Below, piece by piece: positions 37,406 to 45,305 of a DNA stretch of 64,000 nucleotides. The position numbers were made by a program, and so were the translations under genes. Within the stretch, counting starts at the first letter, position 1. Every line of letters starts with the position of its first letter. The stretch is from VRUE01 sp963703895 (GTDB lineage Bacteria > Actinomycetota > Thermoleophilia > Solirubrobacterales > 70-9). The DNA lies in contig CAVPFX010000001.1 of assembly GCA_963703895.1 (NCBI GenBank), positions 1-64,000 of the forward strand, written 5' to 3'. The notes below the pieces were generated by a model. The model made no database searches. It worked only from the letters and a program-made list of their open reading frames with translations, and was not told the origin of the DNA.

Positions 37406-37924
37406 TCACCCCGCAGCCAGGCTATGGAGCCTCTCCGAAAGAAAATCCTCAGCCACATTTCGGACACGAGCATCACCGACTCGCAGACTGTCGAGCAGTG
37501 CCAAGATTTCACCCAGGTCCGACCACTCCTCGACGGCCTCGGGTGCCGCGCGATGCAGCGGCTCAACGGCCTGGCCCCTCACCTGCCCGTGGGCATAGGG
37601 CCATACCGGCGGGGGCTCTTCGCCAGACGAACTGATCGCCTCGCTCATCGGCGCCGCCGCCCATGCCGCCGGAACCCCCCGCGTGAGCGCCCCCAATCGG
37701 GCTGGTGCCAGAAAACGAAGCGCGTGGATGGCGAACTCCTCGAAGTGTGGAAGGTGCACTCTGCGGCGATGTGCCGAATAGAGGCCCGCATCCCCCGCCC
37801 GCGAAAGCGCTCGCTGGACAACTGCGTGTGGAACATCAAGCCGATCCGCTAGCGACCTATAGGTCCAATCCCCGTCATAAACGAGTAGTCCGCCGAGGAC
37901 GTAGATGTCGGGTGTCTTGATCAT
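37406..37924 (-). CDS. Winged-helix DNA-binding protein linked to the KAP NTPase gene
   Basis: 172 residues from ATG 37924. The first 60 residues form a winged helix (DIYVLGGLLVYDGDWTYRSLADRLDVPHAVVQRALSRAG, read in parts). The remainder is poorly conserved and proline-rich (SSGEEPPPVWPYAHGQVRG), with a helical end. A perfect 17-bp palindrome covers its start codon, suggesting self-repression. It lies about 97 bp downstream of the KAP gene on the same strand and is followed by the toxin pair. No specific family recognised. Confidence 0.6.
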   Translation of the reverse strand: MIKTPDIYVLGGLLVYDGDWTYRSLADRLDVPHAVVQRALSRAGDAGLYSAHRRRVHLPHFEEFAIHALRFLAPARLGALTRGVPAAWAAAPMSEAISSSGEEPPPVWPYAHGQVRGQAVEPLHRAAPEAVEEWSDLGEILALLDSLRVGDARVRNVAEDFLSERLHSLAAG

Positions 37925-37930
37925 CAAGAC
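37914..37930. promoter_or_regulatory. 17-bp palindrome over the winged-helix gene start
   Basis: GTCTTGAT-C-ATCAAGAC, overlapping the ATG at 37924. A weaker inverted repeat, GTGTATT...AATACAC (about 37934-37961), stands just upstream in AT-rich, promoter-like sequence. Probably an autoregulatory site. Confidence 0.5.
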
Positions 37931-38023
37931 CTAGTGTATTAGGTATCAATAAACAATACACACTTTCGTTGCCAACCACGTCGCCCTCATCTTCAGGCCC
38001 CCGCACGCCGCCAGGCATCACCG

Positions 38024-41000
38024 CTACTCCGGCTCCCCGGCAGCTCCCAGCAGCTCCTTAGCAGCGTTAGCGACCTCGTTGTCGGCGGCTCCAAGTCTTT
38101 CGCGCAAACGGCCAACCGCTGCACCGCGAGCATGGCTGGAATGTTTCCCGGCAACGCCAATAGCCGCCGTGAGCATCGCTATTCGATTGTTGGCTGCCGT
38201 CATATCGGCCTCAATTCCCAACAGCCTCTGTACGAGCTCGAGCCGTTGCTTGGGATCCTTGACCTTCAATTTCCCTATTAGCGAGGTCACGTGAACCGCC
38301 AGACCGCGCTCGCTATCCGCTGCCTCCGCCAAGCTCATTGCGAGCTCGAATATCTGCCCCTCATCAAGCAGTTCCTGATGGTTGCTCAGGAAGTCTGCCT
38401 CTCCACTGCGCTGCTCGATCTCTGCCGGATGGCTACGAAGCTGCTGAGCGATCTCCGTAACCGTCGCAGCTATGCCATCAGCAGACATACTGCCGAGCAA
38501 TTCATCTAGACGCTCCGACTGTTGCTCTGCAATGGCAATCCGCACTGCTCTCGCAATGACCATCGCCTGCTCGTCGGCCGGTAGCTGGGCGACGATCTTC
38601 TGTGCGCTCTCAGGCGACAGTCTCTGCCGCGAGCCTGCGACCGCATACGCCACCTCCTCGCGCACCGCCTCACCGAAACGGGAGGGCATCTCGCTCAAAT
38701 TCGCTACCAACCATCCTTCGACGCCCACCCCCTCCTCCACGTCAAGCGCCTTTTGGCCCAGCTCGAAGCCCCGCTGAGCATCAGCTTCATCGCCACCTAC
38801 GCACAACTCATAGCCCAGCCGCATCGCTTCCCATTTCGAACCGATCGGTACGGAGGACCAATTGTCAGCGAGTGCGGCAGCGAGAGCCGTACGCTCCTCC
38901 CCTCCCGGCAACTGGTCACCTTTCGTCTCGCGCGCAGTTCTAAGCAACGCTCTGAGCGAGAGTGCTACGTCTGCGTATTCATCACTACCATTTTCTCGTA
39001 GCCATTCAAGCATCTGTTTGCCAAGGCCCACAAGCCTCGCGAACTCATCGCTCTGGAGCGTGCGACCGACTGCAATGACTGCAACTCGCAGCTCAGGTCC
39101 GTAGCCATAGTGCTCTTCTCCGACAAGTCCCTCGAGCTGCTCGAGAGAGGCAGTTGCCACCACCGGACCAGTCACGCTGGGAGAGCTTTCAGCCAGCTTC
39201 GCATAGGAACGAACATCGCCCTTGATCTCGTTCGTTTCGAGAATGGCGCGCAGTCGAGCCACCGTTCCATTCGACAAGGACCCAGGGTGCTCGGCAATCG
39301 CATCCGCTATCCGGTGTCGCGCGTCGGGGCTGTCCGGATCTTCCATGCCGGCGCTGAATGCGAGTACCAAGCGGTTGAACCGCGGCTTATCGAAGAATTT
39401 ATCGCCAGCATCAAGAACCGCGTCGGGATCGAGTCGAGGCAACCGTCGAGTCAACCTCGGGTGGGAAAGAGACTCATCGAGTAGGCGTGAAGCGATGACC
39501 CCCTCTTTACCGTGTAGCGCCGGTACCTCACTTACGACCCGCAGCGCGTTGTGAGCTTTGCTCCAATTTCCCTGGCGAACTTGGCGGTCAAAGTGACGGC
39601 TGACAGCCTGCACATATCGTTCTTTGTCCTCATCGACCGCCTTAAGCAGCGCCTGCACGCCAGCAACGTCACCACCGTCAAGCAAATCAACCAACTCAGC
39701 GTAGCGATCTAGTTCCAGCTCATCTCGACCCTGCTTGAGGTCTAGATACGCCCGTAGGTGCCTGCTGCGAATGTGATCAGTAAAACGCAGGAACTCTTCG
39801 AGCTGTTCTTTTTCGTTTTTCTTGCTCCCTTCAGCCTCGTCCGTGTCCTCGTCGTCGTCTTTGCTTGGAGAGCGAGCGTTTGTTTCCCAGGTATCGAGCA
39901 CTTGGGGGGTTTCCTTCAGCTCAGAGAAGCGTTCTGGGAACTCCTCCTCAAGAATTGCCAGCTTTGCAATAACCAGAACCTCGGGCTCGATCAAGATCCG
40001 GCTCTGACGCAGCCGCTCCTCCAGAAGATCAAGGCGCAGGGCAAGATTGTTTACAAACTGAACGATCCGTCTTGGATTTCGCTTCAATGCCTGCGATGTC
40101 ATTTCTATTAGGTCGCGCCGCGTTTCATTGTCAATTTCGGGGCGGGATTTGAAGAACCCCGCAAACTCCCCTTCACAGAAACGACTGATGTCCTCATCAA
40201 GGATCTCTCGAATCCTCACGCTTGCTCCGAAGAACTTTCGGAGGTATTCCTCTACAGAGTCCCGTACCTCTCGCGGCAACTCACCATCGCTCAACTGATC
40301 CTCATCTAGGCTGGTCGTTATCCCACTCGCGCTGAGCTCTTGTGCGGTGAGGTGACGCCTCAAAGCACCGTCATCGGCGGCAACGATGAAGCAGATTTGT
40401 TTCAGCTCCCGCTCCGTCCGCGTTCTCCCTTCCTCGAAGGCAGGCTCTAGGAACGTCTTGATCGTTGCCAGTGTTTGAGTCACGCGCGCTGGCGAGCAAC
40501 GATCAAGATTGTCGATGGCGAAGACGAGCCTGGTGACCTTCGAGTTGTCCAGCAATTCACGAAAGGCTGCGGAGAACTCGTCTGGAAATTCTGCCCGCCT
40601 TCGAGTTTTTTGAATCGGAGCCGGAGCTATAACCGGCTGGAGCGCAAGCAGGCCGAAGGTCGTTAGGGCGCTGGAAATTGCCAGAAGAAAGGCGAGAATT
40701 GTCTCCTTCTCAAGGCCCAGTTGAGGAAGCCCAAAGATCGCTGCGAAAATGACTGCGGCGACCGCGATCGACGCCACTGCGGCACGCCGGTAGAGGTCAG
40801 GGTCGAGCAGCCGCATCGCTGGCTTTTCGGGCGTGACTTGATCGGTGTCCAGCGACTCGTCGAGTTCTTCCACCGCGCCCTTATCCAGCAACTTCTGATC
40901 CCTTAGGCTGCGTGCGCTCACCTTCAGGAACTCGCGGCGTAGCGAGTCCCCGTCATAGCGCCAGGCGTCGAAGAGGACGAATCCACTTTTGACGTCTGCG

Positions 41001-41212
41001 CGCTCAGAAGTAATACGCCTACGGACCTCCTCCAGGATGGTTGACTTTCCCGAGCCCCAGGGACCGAATAGGCCCATCGTGAAGTGGGGTGGTAGCGCGT
41101 CTAGGGCCGCAACCACAGCCGCCGCATAATCGCGATGCCCAAACGGATCGGCCTCATCCGAATCAATCCTCCGCAGGCCGTCTGGTCGGTATTCGAACTG
41201 ATCCTCTGCCAT
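38024..41212 (-). CDS. KAP-family membrane P-loop NTPase (1062 residues)
   Basis: Large STAND-like ATPase. Walker A GPWGSGKST lies at residues 50-58 and Walker B LVFAIDNLDR at 229-238. Two membrane helices (about 143-162 and 171-192) are inserted between them, the defining layout of KAP NTPases. Then come an ATPase lid region (IVQFVNNLALRLDLL near 400) and a roughly 550-residue helical repeat domain with an acidic linker (SPSKDDDEDTDEAEGSKKNE). Known members include PifA of plasmid F, which blocks phage T7. Being the main cargo of an integrative element, an antiphage role is a reasonable inference. Its base composition is lower in GC than neighbouring genes; it is intact. Confidence 0.88.
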   Translation of the reverse strand: MAEDQFEYRPDGLRRIDSDEADPFGHRDYAAAVVAALDALPPHFTMGLFGPWGSGKSTILEEVRRRITSERADVKSGFVLFDAWRYDGDSLRREFLKVSARSLRDQKLLDKGAVEELDESLDTDQVTPEKPAMRLLDPDLYRRAAVASIAVAAVIFAAIFGLPQLGLEKETILAFLLAISSALTTFGLLALQPVIAPAPIQKTRRRAEFPDEFSAAFRELLDNSKVTRLVFAIDNLDRCSPARVTQTLATIKTFLEPAFEEGRTRTERELKQICFIVAADDGALRRHLTAQELSASGITTSLDEDQLSDGELPREVRDSVEEYLRKFFGASVRIREILDEDISRFCEGEFAGFFKSRPEIDNETRRDLIEMTSQALKRNPRRIVQFVNNLALRLDLLEERLRQSRILIEPEVLVIAKLAILEEEFPERFSELKETPQVLDTWETNARSPSKDDDEDTDEAEGSKKNEKEQLEEFLRFTDHIRSRHLRAYLDLKQGRDELELDRYAELVDLLDGGDVAGVQALLKAVDEDKERYVQAVSRHFDRQVRQGNWSKAHNALRVVSEVPALHGKEGVIASRLLDESLSHPRLTRRLPRLDPDAVLDAGDKFFDKPRFNRLVLAFSAGMEDPDSPDARHRIADAIAEHPGSLSNGTVARLRAILETNEIKGDVRSYAKLAESSPSVTGPVVATASLEQLEGLVGEEHYGYGPELRVAVIAVGRTLQSDEFARLVGLGKQMLEWLRENGSDEYADVALSLRALLRTARETKGDQLPGGEERTALAAALADNWSSVPIGSKWEAMRLGYELCVGGDEADAQRGFELGQKALDVEEGVGVEGWLVANLSEMPSRFGEAVREEVAYAVAGSRQRLSPESAQKIVAQLPADEQAMVIARAVRIAIAEQQSERLDELLGSMSADGIAATVTEIAQQLRSHPAEIEQRSGEADFLSNHQELLDEGQIFELAMSLAEAADSERGLAVHVTSLIGKLKVKDPKQRLELVQRLLGIEADMTAANNRIAMLTAAIGVAGKHSSHARGAAVGRLRERLGAADNEVANAAKELLGAAGEPE

Positions 41213-41228
41213 TCCTCATTCATATCTC

Positions 41229-41242
41229 ATCCGTATGCGGAT
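41229..41242. promoter_or_regulatory. Palindrome upstream of the KAP gene
   Basis: ATCCG-TATG-CGGAT, 17 bp before the KAP start codon. Candidate operator. Confidence 0.4.
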
Positions 41243-41302
41243 CAGATGGCTCCCAAAAGGCGCCCGAAAGCATTGACCTAGCCGTTGTGCGTGGTGAGGT
41301 GT

Positions 41303-42501
41303 CTAGTGCTGGACGAGGTCTGGTCTCGTCAACTTAAGCGCAGGCGCCTCATCGCCAGGCAGCAGATGCGTGTAGCGGGTCAGCGTGAATGCGGGCGAGT
41401 GGTGGCCGAGGGCGCGGCTCAGTTGGAGGAGGTTGGTGCCTTGGCTGAGGTGGAGCGAGGCAAAGGTGTGGCGGAACGTGTGGAAGCCGGCCCAGGGGGC
41501 GTCGACCTCCTCTGCGAGCGGCTTGAGGACGCGGCGGCGGAGGTTGCCGGGGTCGAGCGGGCCGCCTGCTTCGCTGGGGAAGGCGAGGGCGGTCGAGTCT
41601 TGATCGGGCTGGGCGGCCAGGTGGGCGCGCAGCTTCGCCGCAAGCGGCGTCGGTAGGCGGACCTCGCGGCGGCCGTATTTGCTCTTGGGCGGCACGATCC
41701 GGTCGCGGACGATGGCGCGACGGATGCAGACCTCGGGCTCGCTCTGGTCGAGTTGGAGGTGCAGGTGCTGGAGGGCGATCGCCTCGCTGATTCGCAGGCC
41801 GGTGGCGGCCAGGAGCTCGAAGAGCAGTCGCGTGGCGGTCGGGGGCCATCGCCAGAAGCGGCGGCGAGCTGGTCGCGGCTGAAGACCTTGACCTCCTCGT
41901 CGGGTAGCTGCTCGCGGTGAGGCATCGCGAGGCCCTGCGCCGGGTTGTGGCGGATCAGGCCCTCGCGCTTGGCGGTCGCCAGGGCGGCGCGGAGAGGGAT
42001 CACAGCGTTGGCGATGGTGCGGTCGCTGAGGCGCTTGCCCTGCTCCTCCTCGTCGGCGATCCAGTCCATGAAGCGGGCCAGTGCGTAGGTGCTCACATCG
42101 GCCAGCTTCAGCTTGCGCGGGAAGTGGCGGTGGGCATAGGCGCGGATCAGCCGGCGATATTCCTCGCGGGTGCTCTCGCGGAAGCCGCGTCTTCCCTGGC
42201 CGCGGTAGCGCTCGACCCATTCATCGACGTAGCGGAGGAAGCCGATCGTCGTGCGCTCCTGTAGCTCGCCGCGGTCGCGGTCGGTCTCGCTCTCGCGCTT
42301 GATCCGCTTCGCCTCGTCGTAGGTGCGGGCGTGGCGCTTTCTCTGCCGTCCGGCGCTGCGGAAGACGCAGACGTAACCGATCGTCTGCCCCGCGCCGTCC
42401 ACGCGCTTGAAGACGCCGGGCGTCTTGGTCTTTCTGAGCCGCCGCTTGTCGCCGCAGCCTGGATCGGCCGCTGTGGCCGACGTATCCTGGGAAACGCTCA
42501 T
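41303..42501 (-). CDS. int: Tyrosine recombinase (integrase), two frameshifts
   Basis: Site-specific recombinase that would insert the element into tRNA-Arg. Repaired length is about 398 residues from ATG 42501. The N-terminal SAM-like/arm domain holds TIGFLRYVDEWVERYRGQG and STREEYRRLIRAYAHRHFP. In the catalytic domain are Arg in ATGLRISEAIALQ, the box FHTFRHTFASLHLSQG, His in RALGHHSPAFT and the nucleophile Tyr in LTRYTHLLPGDE. One extra base near 41857 and one near 41835 shift the frame between the two domains; removal gives DQLAALLAMAPDRHRLLFEL. Sequence error is likely, but if real the integrase would be dead. Confidence 0.88.
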
Positions 42502-42611
42502 GAGCTAATCCCTCGTGAGCCGGGGGCGGGCCGTTCCACCGGCGCCGCCCCATTTGCGTTGTCGGACAAAACGTTAACAGGAGAAACCGGCCTCCAGAGC
42601 CGTTTGAGCAC

Positions 42612-42666
42612 TTCGCACTGCACTTCGTTCTGTGGTTCGCACTGCACTTCGCACTGTGGCTCGCAC
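42612..42666. repeat. 24-bp tandem repeat upstream of the integrase
   Basis: Two full units share TTCGCACTGCACTTCG, differ at two positions (TT/CA) and end CTGTGG; they are followed by a partial third unit (CTCGCAC). A period of 24 bp is close to two helical turns, which would suit protein binding. Confidence 0.7.
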
Positions 42667-42683
42667 CCCCTCACTCCGACGGC

Positions 42684-42716
42684 GCCGCAATGCGGCTTGC
42701 CAAGCGGCATTGCGGC
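42684..42716. repeat. Inverted repeat with 10-bp perfect arms
   Basis: GCCGCAATGC and GCATTGCGGC around a 13-bp centre that is itself partly self-complementary. Either a terminator or a protein-binding site. Confidence 0.5.
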
Positions 42717-43019
42717 CACCGCGCCCCGCTGACATCTATATGTCGATGCCGAGGGCTCCCGAATCGCACCGCAATCGCCGGGGGCTCGCGATCCGATAGC
42801 TCCGTCAGCCTCGCCGTGGCTCTGCTGATCTTCGCCTCCTGGGTGGACCGCCCGGCCGCCCGATCGGACGGCCGGACATTCGCCAGGACCAGCGAGACAG
42901 ATCAGCCGACTGCGGCTTTCCGAGGGCCGAGGCAGGGACGAAGGCCCAGGCATCTGACCTCCGTCCTCCCTGTGGCCTGCGCCTCGGCCCTCGGGAAGCC
43001 GCTCGCTGCCGGCCGTCAG

Positions 43020-43426
43020 TCAGCCCTCGCGGGGATCGAGTTGCTCGATCAACTCCTCGCAGGTGCTCTTGGCGCGCTGGTAGCGCTGCTTGGCGCTCTC
43101 CTCTTCCCTCTCCAGCAGGCGCGCGCAGGCCGAGCCCTCCAGCACGCTCTCGGCTTCGCCATGCAGACGCCGCAGCAGTTCCATCAGGTCGTGCGGCGGC
43201 ATCGTCAGGGCGACCGTCGCGTGGCGCGTGCTCTGGCACCCAGCCGATGTCGTCGAGCAGACCGGAAGTCTTCGCCGAACTCGATCCCCAGCCGCTCGGC
43301 CTTCGCGAAGTCCTTCTCCTCGATCGCGATCCAGAAGTCGCCGATGCCGCTGAGGTGGTCGAGGACGAGCTCGTAGAGCGCGTCTCGGCGCTCCCGGTCG
43401 ATCGTCGCGGTGGTTTTGCCGGGCAC
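43020..43426 (-). CDS. Small uncharacterised helical protein of the element, two frameshifts
   Basis: About 134 residues after repair, from GTG 43426 behind AAAGGGG. The N-terminus reads PGKTTATIDRERRDALYELV, LDHLSGIGDFWIAIEEKDF and AKAERLGIEFGEDFR. One extra base near 43261 and one near 43224 are needed to continue as LLDDIGWVPEHA and then ATVALTMPPHDLMELLRRLH to the end LEQLDPREG-like. All helical and acidic. No family recognised. It is the gene nearest the tRNA end, a position often used by small regulators or excision factors. Confidence 0.55.
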
Positions 43427-43650
43427 GGCGTCCCCTTTCGGTCAGGGCGCCGAAGGGGAAGCCCAGGGATGCCGTCGGGTTCCCGCGCACTGCGGGTACC
43501 GTCTCTATCGCATCGAAGGCTTCTACTTCGGTGCCGGGCCCCGGGGCGTTCACGCGCCGCCGGGGCCGCTATTTCAGCTTGTCGCGGCCGAACGTAGGTG
43601 GACAGGACACCCGTCTCAAGGCCTGGCGCGAAACCTCACTCGCTTCTCAC

Positions 43651-43672
43651 ATTGCCCCATGCGTTGCCCCAG
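43651..43672. repeat. Right subterminal TTGCCCCA repeat of the element
   Basis: ATTGCCCCATGCGTTGCCCCAG, same orientation as the copy at 36794-36815. Confidence 0.55.
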
Positions 43673-43742
43673 GGCCGTTTTCGCGCTCCAGCAGAATCCT
43701 TCAAAACCCTGCAATCCCGCTTCCCAAGCGGGATTCAGCGAA

Positions 43743-43816
43743 CGCGCCAGACAGGATTCGAACCTGTGACCTTCGGTTTCGTAGACCGACGCTCTATCCA
43801 ACTGAGCTACTGGCGC
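43743..43816 (-). tRNA. tRNA-Arg (anticodon ACG), element insertion site
   Basis: Minus-strand gene with acceptor GCGCCAG/CTGGCGC, D-arm AGCTCAGTTGGATAGAGC, anticodon loop CTACGAA and T-arm CAGGTTCGAATCCTG. No encoded CCA. Its 3' 43 bp (43742-43784 with one flanking base) are duplicated at 36654-36696, so this gene is attR and remains intact. The element lies beyond its 3' end. Confidence 0.96.
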
Positions 43817-43883
43817 GGGATTAGGCCGGATGGCCCGGAGGGGCGATTCTAGGGACTTGGGGGCGTGGTTTGGCGGCTTCCGG

Positions 43884-44339
43884 CTAACTGGGCTGGTTCA
43901 GCCGCACATGCCACTGGACCGTGGCGGTGGCTACGCGCTGGCCGGAGGCGTCGGTTAGCTCGATCTCGCAGGGGAAGACGACCTTGCCCTCGGCATCGAG
44001 GGTGGCTAGGGCCTCGTCGGCGGGAACACCCAGCGTGGCCTTGGCCTCAATCGGGCCCTTGGCGATCTTTTCGTAGGAGATCTCGGCGTTGCGGGCAAGC
44101 GGCGTCACATCGCCCATGCGCTCAGCGAAGGCTCCGACGAAGGCCGCGCCCGAGGCCGTCTCGGCGGCGGTGAATAGGGCGCCGGCGTGCTGGGAGCCGA
44201 CGTGGTTCTTCAGCTCGGCGCGCTCGGGCAGCACCGCAGTTGCCTCACCCGCTGCGAGGCTGGTGACCTCCACGCCGAGGAAACCGGCAAAGGGCACGGC
44301 CTGGGTCATCCCCTGGGCGATCGCGTCGAAGTCGGTCAT
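43884..44339 (-). CDS. Hotdog-fold thioesterase (DUF4442/PaaI-like)
   Basis: 151 residues. PFAGFLGVEVTSLAAGEATAV, then the active-site helix KNHVGSQHAGALFTAAETAS, and strands such as ISYEKIAKGPIEAKATL and VVFPCEIELTDASGQRVAT. Probably hydrolyses an acyl-CoA. It is preceded on the same strand by an enoyl-CoA hydratase, with a family A palindrome between them. Confidence 0.85.
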   Translation of the reverse strand: MTDFDAIAQGMTQAVPFAGFLGVEVTSLAAGEATAVLPERAELKNHVGSQHAGALFTAAETASGAAFVGAFAERMGDVTPLARNAEISYEKIAKGPIEAKATLGVPADEALATLDAEGKVVFPCEIELTDASGQRVATATVQWHVRLNQPS

Positions 44340-44358
44340 CGGCCGAGACCCTATCCCG

Positions 44359-44405
44359 TTCCGGTGCGCTTTATACGGGCGTGGGCCACATAAAGCGCAC
44401 CGGAA
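44359..44405. repeat. Palindromic intergenic repeat, family A, copy 3
   Basis: 16-bp perfect arms TTCCGGTGCGCTTTAT and ATAAAGCGCACCGGAA. Starts 4 bp after the enoyl-CoA hydratase stop codon. Confidence 0.85.
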
Positions 44406-44409
44406 GGGC

Positions 44410-45183
44410 TCAGCGGCCCTCGAAGTTGGCGTGGCCGGGGCCGCCGTGCTCGAGGAAGGTTTTGACCGCGCGCTGGAGGTCCTCGGTGGCGAAGAGCTCG
44501 CCGGCCTCGGTGCGAATCGTCTCGTCGGCGGCGGGGATGCCGCCCTCGCGGAAGCGGCGCAGGACCAGCTTCGTCATCGCGTGCGCCTTGGTCGGCCCGG
44601 CCGCCAGCTCGGCGGCGAAGGAACGTGCCTTCGCGTCGAAGCCGTCGTCCTCGAAGACCCGGTTGACGACGCCCCAGCCCTCCAGCTGCTCGGCGCCGAA
44701 GAGCTCGCCGGTCATCACGAGCTCGCGCGCCCGGCCGCTGCCGGCCCGCTCGGCCAGCCGCTGGGTACCGCCCATCGAGGGTGTCAGGCCGACCACTTTC
44801 TCGACCAGGCCGAACTTGGCCGAGCGCGCGGCAAGGATCAGGTCGCAGCCCAGGGCCAGCTCGAAGGCCGCGGTGAGAGTCAACGCGTGGGCGGCGAAGA
44901 TAACTGGGAGCGGCAGCGCTTCCACCCGCTCGACCGCGCCGATCAGCTCGTCCCAGAGGGCACTCGCCCGCTCCGGCGTCAATCCGTCGAACTCGGCGAC
45001 GTTGACGCCGCCGGAGACAGCGCGTCCCTCGGCGCGGATCAGCAGCGCCCGCGGCAAATCGGCCTCGACCGCGGCGATCGTCTCCTGCAAGGCCTCGAAC
45101 ATCTCCCGATCGAAGAGATTGAGCGGCGGGCTGTCGAGAGTGGCGACCGCCAAGCCCCCGTCGTATTCCAGTCGAATCGCCAC
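44410..45183 (-). CDS. Enoyl-CoA hydratase/isomerase family protein
   Basis: 257 residues with crotonase-fold features. GLAVATLDSPPLNLFDREMF is at the start, the oxyanion-hole segment is IRAEGRAVSGGVNVAEF, and FAAHALTLTAAFELALGCDL follows. The catalytic region is FGLVEKVVGLTPSMGGTQRL, and TGELFGAEQLEGWGVVNRVF comes near the end. The usual second glutamate region is partly altered (TPSMGG), so hydratase versus isomerase cannot be settled. Upstream of the thioesterase on the same strand. Confidence 0.88.
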   Translation of the reverse strand: MAIRLEYDGGLAVATLDSPPLNLFDREMFEALQETIAAVEADLPRALLIRAEGRAVSGGVNVAEFDGLTPERASALWDELIGAVERVEALPLPVIFAAHALTLTAAFELALGCDLILAARSAKFGLVEKVVGLTPSMGGTQRLAERAGSGRARELVMTGELFGAEQLEGWGVVNRVFEDDGFDAKARSFAAELAAGPTKAHAMTKLVLRRFREGGIPAADETIRTEAGELFATEDLQRAVKTFLEHGGPGHANFEGR

Positions 45184-45305
45184 GCCAAGACCCTACCGCG
45201 TGCCTTGAGGCGCTCTGGGGCCAAGCGGGACAAGAAAGAGAGAGCCGGAAGGCAGCCGCCTGTCGGCGAACGATGACGCCGTACCGCGCCGGCATCCAGA
45301 ACGCT

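Larger units (their letters stand above)
42502..43019. other. Intergenic region between integrase and small protein gene
   Basis: About 520 bp with no convincing gene. It holds a 24-bp tandem repeat (42612-42666) and a strong inverted repeat (42684-42716) upstream of the integrase start, plus an AT-richer patch (GGACAAAACGTTAACAGGAG). A region of this type commonly holds excisionase or integrase binding sites and the integrase promoter. Confidence 0.5.
36654..43784. mobile_element. Integrative element in tRNA-Arg(ACG) carrying a KAP NTPase
   Basis: About 7.1 kb between the two 43-bp att repeats. Contents from left to right, all on minus: CopG-like antitoxin, BrnT-like toxin, winged-helix protein, KAP-family NTPase, tyrosine recombinase, small uncharacterised protein, then the intact tRNA. 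A degenerate repeat of TTGCCCCA units stands about 100 bp inside the left end and 70 bp inside the right end. No replication, conjugation or capsid genes are visible, so it is a small island, or a satellite mobilised by its own integrase. Confidence 0.88.

Noticed and set aside
42612..42666. Tandem repeat considered as a CRISPR array
   Set aside because: Units abut without spacers, there are only two and a fraction, and no cas genes are present.
42498..42953. A 151-codon frame with repeated CEVQCEPQNEVQCEV-like residues
   Set aside because: The apparent cysteine repeat is just the translation of the 24-bp tandem DNA repeat; the rest is low-complexity.
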